Shown here one piece after another: positions 60,864 through 64,000 of a stretch of DNA of 64,000 bases. This DNA is from Lachnospiraceae bacterium (GTDB taxonomy: Bacteria > Bacillota > Clostridia > Lachnospirales > Lachnospiraceae). The translations under genes and the position numbers were made by a program. Each line of letters starts with the position of its first letter. Within the stretch, counting starts at the first letter, position 1. The notes beneath the pieces are model-generated. The model saw only the letters and a list, made by a program, of their open reading frames with translations, did not search any database and was not told where the DNA came from. The stretch is from assembly GCA_016291405.1 (NCBI GenBank), contig JAEEXG010000007.1, positions 1 to 64,000 on the forward strand, written 5' to 3'.

Positions 60864-61373
60864 ATGAACAGCAAGATTTTATCAGACTTAGGAATGGGCA
60901 GCTGGGACATTGGGATAGTGCTCCTAGCGTTAGCCGGAGTATTATTCATATTACTTATAATATGTATAGTACAGATTATAGAATTAAGTAAGTTAAAAAA
61001 GCGTTATAACAGATTTTCTCAAGGCAGAGATGGGAAGAGCCTTGAAAAAGAAATCGGAAGTCTGTTTAACGAAAATGCAACCATCAGACAGTTGGCTGAG
61101 ACCAATAGAAAAGATATCCGAGTACTTTATAAAAGAATGGAGAACACCTTCCAAAAGGTTGGCTTAATAAAGTACGATGCATTCGCACAGATGGGTGGAA
61201 AGTTAAGCTTTTCACTAGTGCTTCTCGATGAAAAGGATAATGGTTTCGTGATTAATTCCGTACATGGAACGGATGGCTGCTACACATATTCAAAAGAAAT
61301 AAAAGCCGGAATGTGCAATTTACCTCTTGGAGACGAGGAACAAAAAGCATTAAATATGGCAATGCAAAAGTAA
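60864..61373 (+). CDS. DUF4446 family membrane-anchored protein
   Basis: N-terminal TM; IRVLYKRMENTFQKVGLIKYDAFAQMGGKLSFSLVLLDEKDNGFVINSVHG; follows parB. Confidence 0.85.
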   Translation: MNSKILSDLGMGSWDIGIVLLALAGVLFILLIICIVQIIELSKLKKRYNRFSQGRDGKSLEKEIGSLFNENATIRQLAETNRKDIRVLYKRMENTFQKVGLIKYDAFAQMGGKLSFSLVLLDEKDNGFVINSVHGTDGCYTYSKEIKAGMCNLPLGDEEQKALNMAMQK

Positions 61374-61397
61374 TGTGATATATAGGGGATAAAACAC

Positions 61398-62450
61398 ATG
61401 AAACTATGCAAATTAGAGGATATTGTAGGTAATGAAAAGCTTGCAAGACCGATAATGACTTCTAATTATCAGGAATTGCTTGCTGCGGGAACAATCTTAA
61501 AACCGGAATACATACCAAAGATTATTCAGCTTGGGATTACGGAAGTGTTCATCGAAGATGACAGACTTAGTCCTGAGCAAGTAGTTATATTGCGTGAAGA
61601 CGTAGAAGATATTTTCAGAGAAAAAGTTAGATCTGTATTGGAGAGACATATCTATAACGATAACTCTGAGCTTGAAGAACTTACAAAAACTGCAGACAGC
61701 ATCATTTCAAATATTTTGGAAAACGATGCTTTGGTTGAGCAGATATATGATATTCAAGAAAGAAGTGCGGATATTTACGAGCACTCAATAAGTGTATGCT
61801 CTTTAGCAGTTTTGATTGCAATTAAGAGAAAAATTGATAAAACAAGAATCCACGATCTTGGAGTGGCATGTCTTTTCCATGATATCGGATTAAGATACTT
61901 GGATTTTGATTATTCCAATCAGATAATAAGTGAAATGGATGAAAAGAAGATAATCGAATATCACAAACATCCCGCTTATGCTTATTCTGCTTTGGAAAGA
62001 GAAGAATGGATTTCTAAAAGCGCTAAAAATATGATTTTACAGCACCACGAACGTCTTGACGGAAGTGGTTATCCTTTGCATGTAAGAGAATTCGAACCTG
62101 AAGCAGAGATTTTACAGATTTGTGATGCTTTTGATGAAATGATATGCGGAATAGGGTGCAAACGTGCAAGAGTATATGAAGCAGTAGAATACATGAAAGT
62201 ATCTAAAGGTGTTTTATACGATGAAGATGTTGTAAATACACTTTTAGATTTTACTGCTGTTTATCCTGCAGGAACTGTGGTAGTATTAAATACTAACGAG
62301 ATGGGAATCGTCATTAAGCAAAACAAGCAATTCCCGGAAAGACCTGTTTTGAGAATTATCAAAAACGCAAAGGGTGAAATGCTTGAAGAAGACAGGATTT
62401 GCGATCTTGTTGAAATAAAGAACGTTTATATTGAAAAAGTATTACTATAA
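61398..62450 (+). CDS. HD-GYP domain protein
   Basis: HSISVCSLAVLIA...GVACLFHDIGLRYLD...MILQHHERLDGSGYPLHVREFEPEAEILQICDAFD. Confidence 0.9.
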   Translation: MKLCKLEDIVGNEKLARPIMTSNYQELLAAGTILKPEYIPKIIQLGITEVFIEDDRLSPEQVVILREDVEDIFREKVRSVLERHIYNDNSELEELTKTADSIISNILENDALVEQIYDIQERSADIYEHSISVCSLAVLIAIKRKIDKTRIHDLGVACLFHDIGLRYLDFDYSNQIISEMDEKKIIEYHKHPAYAYSALEREEWISKSAKNMILQHHERLDGSGYPLHVREFEPEAEILQICDAFDEMICGIGCKRARVYEAVEYMKVSKGVLYDEDVVNTLLDFTAVYPAGTVVVLNTNEMGIVIKQNKQFPERPVLRIIKNAKGEMLEEDRICDLVEIKNVYIEKVLL

Positions 62451-62479
62451 GATAAATGCTATTGAAAGGAGTCTATATC

Positions 62480-63760
62480 ATGATAGACATCAAGTTCTTA
62501 AGAGAAAATCCGGAAGTAGTAAAAGAAAATATCCGGAAGAAGTTTCAGGACGATAAGCTTCCCCTTGTAGACGAAGTTATTGTTTTGGATGAAGAAAGAA
62601 GAAAGGCTCAGCAGGAAGCCGATAATATAAAGGCCGAAAAGAACAAGCTTTCAAAAGAAATCGGAGCATTGATGGCTCAGGGTAAGAAAGAAGAAGCTGA
62701 ACAGATTAAAAAAGCAGTTGCTGAAAAAGCAGATCTTCTTACAAAGTTAGAAGAAAAACAGAAGGAATGCGAAGAAAAGACAACAAAGATTATGATGGTA
62801 ATTCCTAACATAATCGACCCTAGCGTTCCCATTGGTAAAGATGACAGCGAAAATGTAGAAATAAAGAGATACGGTGAACCCGTAGTTCCCGATTTTGAAA
62901 TTCCTTATCATACAGAAATAATGGAAAAGTTTAACGGAATTGATATCGATGCCGCAGGTAAGGTAGCAGGTAACGGTTTCTATTATCTTATGGGCGATAT
63001 CGCAAGACTTCATTCCGCAGTTATTTCTTATGCAAGAGATTTCATGATTGACAGAGGATTTACTTATTGTGTTCCCCCTTTCATGATCAGATCAAATGTT
63101 GTTACCGGTGTTATGAGTTTTGCTGAAATGGATGCAATGATGTATAAGATTGAAGGCGAAGACCTTTACCTTATCGGTACAAGCGAACACTCAATGATTG
63201 GTAAATTTATCGACACCATTACACCTGAAGAAAAATTACCTTTAACTCTTACCAGCTATTCACCTTGTTTCAGAAAAGAAAAAGGTGCTCACGGTATTGA
63301 AGAAAGAGGCGTTTATCGTATTCACCAGTTTGAAAAGCAGGAAATGATAGTAGTATGCAGACCTGAAGAATCACCCATGTGGTTTGATAAGTTATGGCAG
63401 AATACGGTTGATCTTTTCAGATCAATGGAAATTCCTGTACGTACTATTGAATGTTGTTCAGGCGATTTGGCAGATCTTAAGGTTAAGTCTTATGACGTTG
63501 AAGCATGGTCACCCAGACAGAAGAAGTACTTTGAAGTTGGTTCATGTTCTAACTTAGGAGATGCTCAGGCAAGAAGATTAAAGATCAGAGTAAAAGATAA
63601 AGATGGAAATAAGTATTTTGCTCATACTTTAAACAACACAGTTGTTGCTCCTCCCAGAATGTTGATTGCATTCTTGGAAAACCACTTGCAGGCTGATGGT
63701 TCGGTTACGATTCCCGAAGTATTATGGCCTTACATGGGTGGAAAGAAAGTATTGAAATAA
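62480..63760 (+). CDS. serS: Serine--tRNA ligase
   Basis: MIDIKFLRENPEVVKENIRKK; YLIGTSEHSM; SPCFRKEKGAHG...GVYRIHQFEKQEM; start revised to ATG 62480. Confidence 0.97.
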   Translation: MIDIKFLRENPEVVKENIRKKFQDDKLPLVDEVIVLDEERRKAQQEADNIKAEKNKLSKEIGALMAQGKKEEAEQIKKAVAEKADLLTKLEEKQKECEEKTTKIMMVIPNIIDPSVPIGKDDSENVEIKRYGEPVVPDFEIPYHTEIMEKFNGIDIDAAGKVAGNGFYYLMGDIARLHSAVISYARDFMIDRGFTYCVPPFMIRSNVVTGVMSFAEMDAMMYKIEGEDLYLIGTSEHSMIGKFIDTITPEEKLPLTLTSYSPCFRKEKGAHGIEERGVYRIHQFEKQEMIVVCRPEESPMWFDKLWQNTVDLFRSMEIPVRTIECCSGDLADLKVKSYDVEAWSPRQKKYFEVGSCSNLGDAQARRLKIRVKDKDGNKYFAHTLNNTVVAPPRMLIAFLENHLQADGSVTIPEVLWPYMGGKKVLK

Positions 63761-63775
63761 ATACGGAGATTAGAC

Positions 63776-64000
63776 GTGCATAGATTTTTGCGTGCCATAG
63801 GCTTCTCAAAGATTAAAACAAGAGAAGAGTTTAATAATTTAATAAAGAAGGCTTTGGAAAATCCGGTTGCCTCCTATTACAACCTATATAAAGACGACGT
63901 AGTTTACGGAGATAAATACTTCAAAGTCGGAAATAATATGGGGCTGGTAGTTTGCGGAGACATTGATTCAAATGATGAGTTTGTTTGGGAATATGCTTTT
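63776..64000 (+). CDS. DUF3881-like protein (partial, runs off right edge; GTG start)
   Basis: Own translation (V/M)HRFLRAIGFSKIKTREEFNNLIKKALENPVASYYNLYKDDVVYGDKYFKVGNNMGLVVCGDIDSNDEFVWEYAF; CGGAG RBS. Confidence 0.7.
   Translation, partial: MHRFLRAIGFSKIKTREEFNNLIKKALENPVASYYNLYKDDVVYGDKYFKVGNNMGLVVCGDIDSNDEFVWEYAF

Overview
Chromosomal window of a low-GC Firmicute, most likely a motile Lachnospiraceae member. That assignment rests on protein-family content (DUF3881-, DUF4446- and DUF6240-like proteins, Tad pilus plus flagellin) and is an inference. The window spans the replication origin. dnaA-dnaN-S4-recF-gyrB-gyrA run leftward and rpmH-rnpA-yidD-yidC-jag-mnmE-mnmG-rsmG run rightward. 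A DegS/DegU-like two-component pair follows, then a parS cluster, parA-parB, DUF4446, HD-GYP and serS. The left half carries a Tad pilus cluster, a DUF6240/flagellin/FliS-like operon, glgB, a 1000-aa TPR/acidic/pseudo-AAA+ protein, rsmA, ilvE, a TPP-riboswitch thiT, a PyrR-attenuated pyrR-uraA operon, GH9, psuKG and an MBOAT/DHHW O-acetylation pair. It also holds a three-gene putative lipid operon (E2-like acyltransferase, Aur1-like PAP2, PlsC-like) in which both acyltransferase-like proteins have lost canonical catalytic residues. No CRISPR array, transposon or prophage was seen. The best candidates for undescribed biology are that lipid operon, the DUF6240 repeat/FliK-like protein cotranscribed with flagellin, the TPR/pseudo-AAA+ protein, and the full-site plus half-site parS array.
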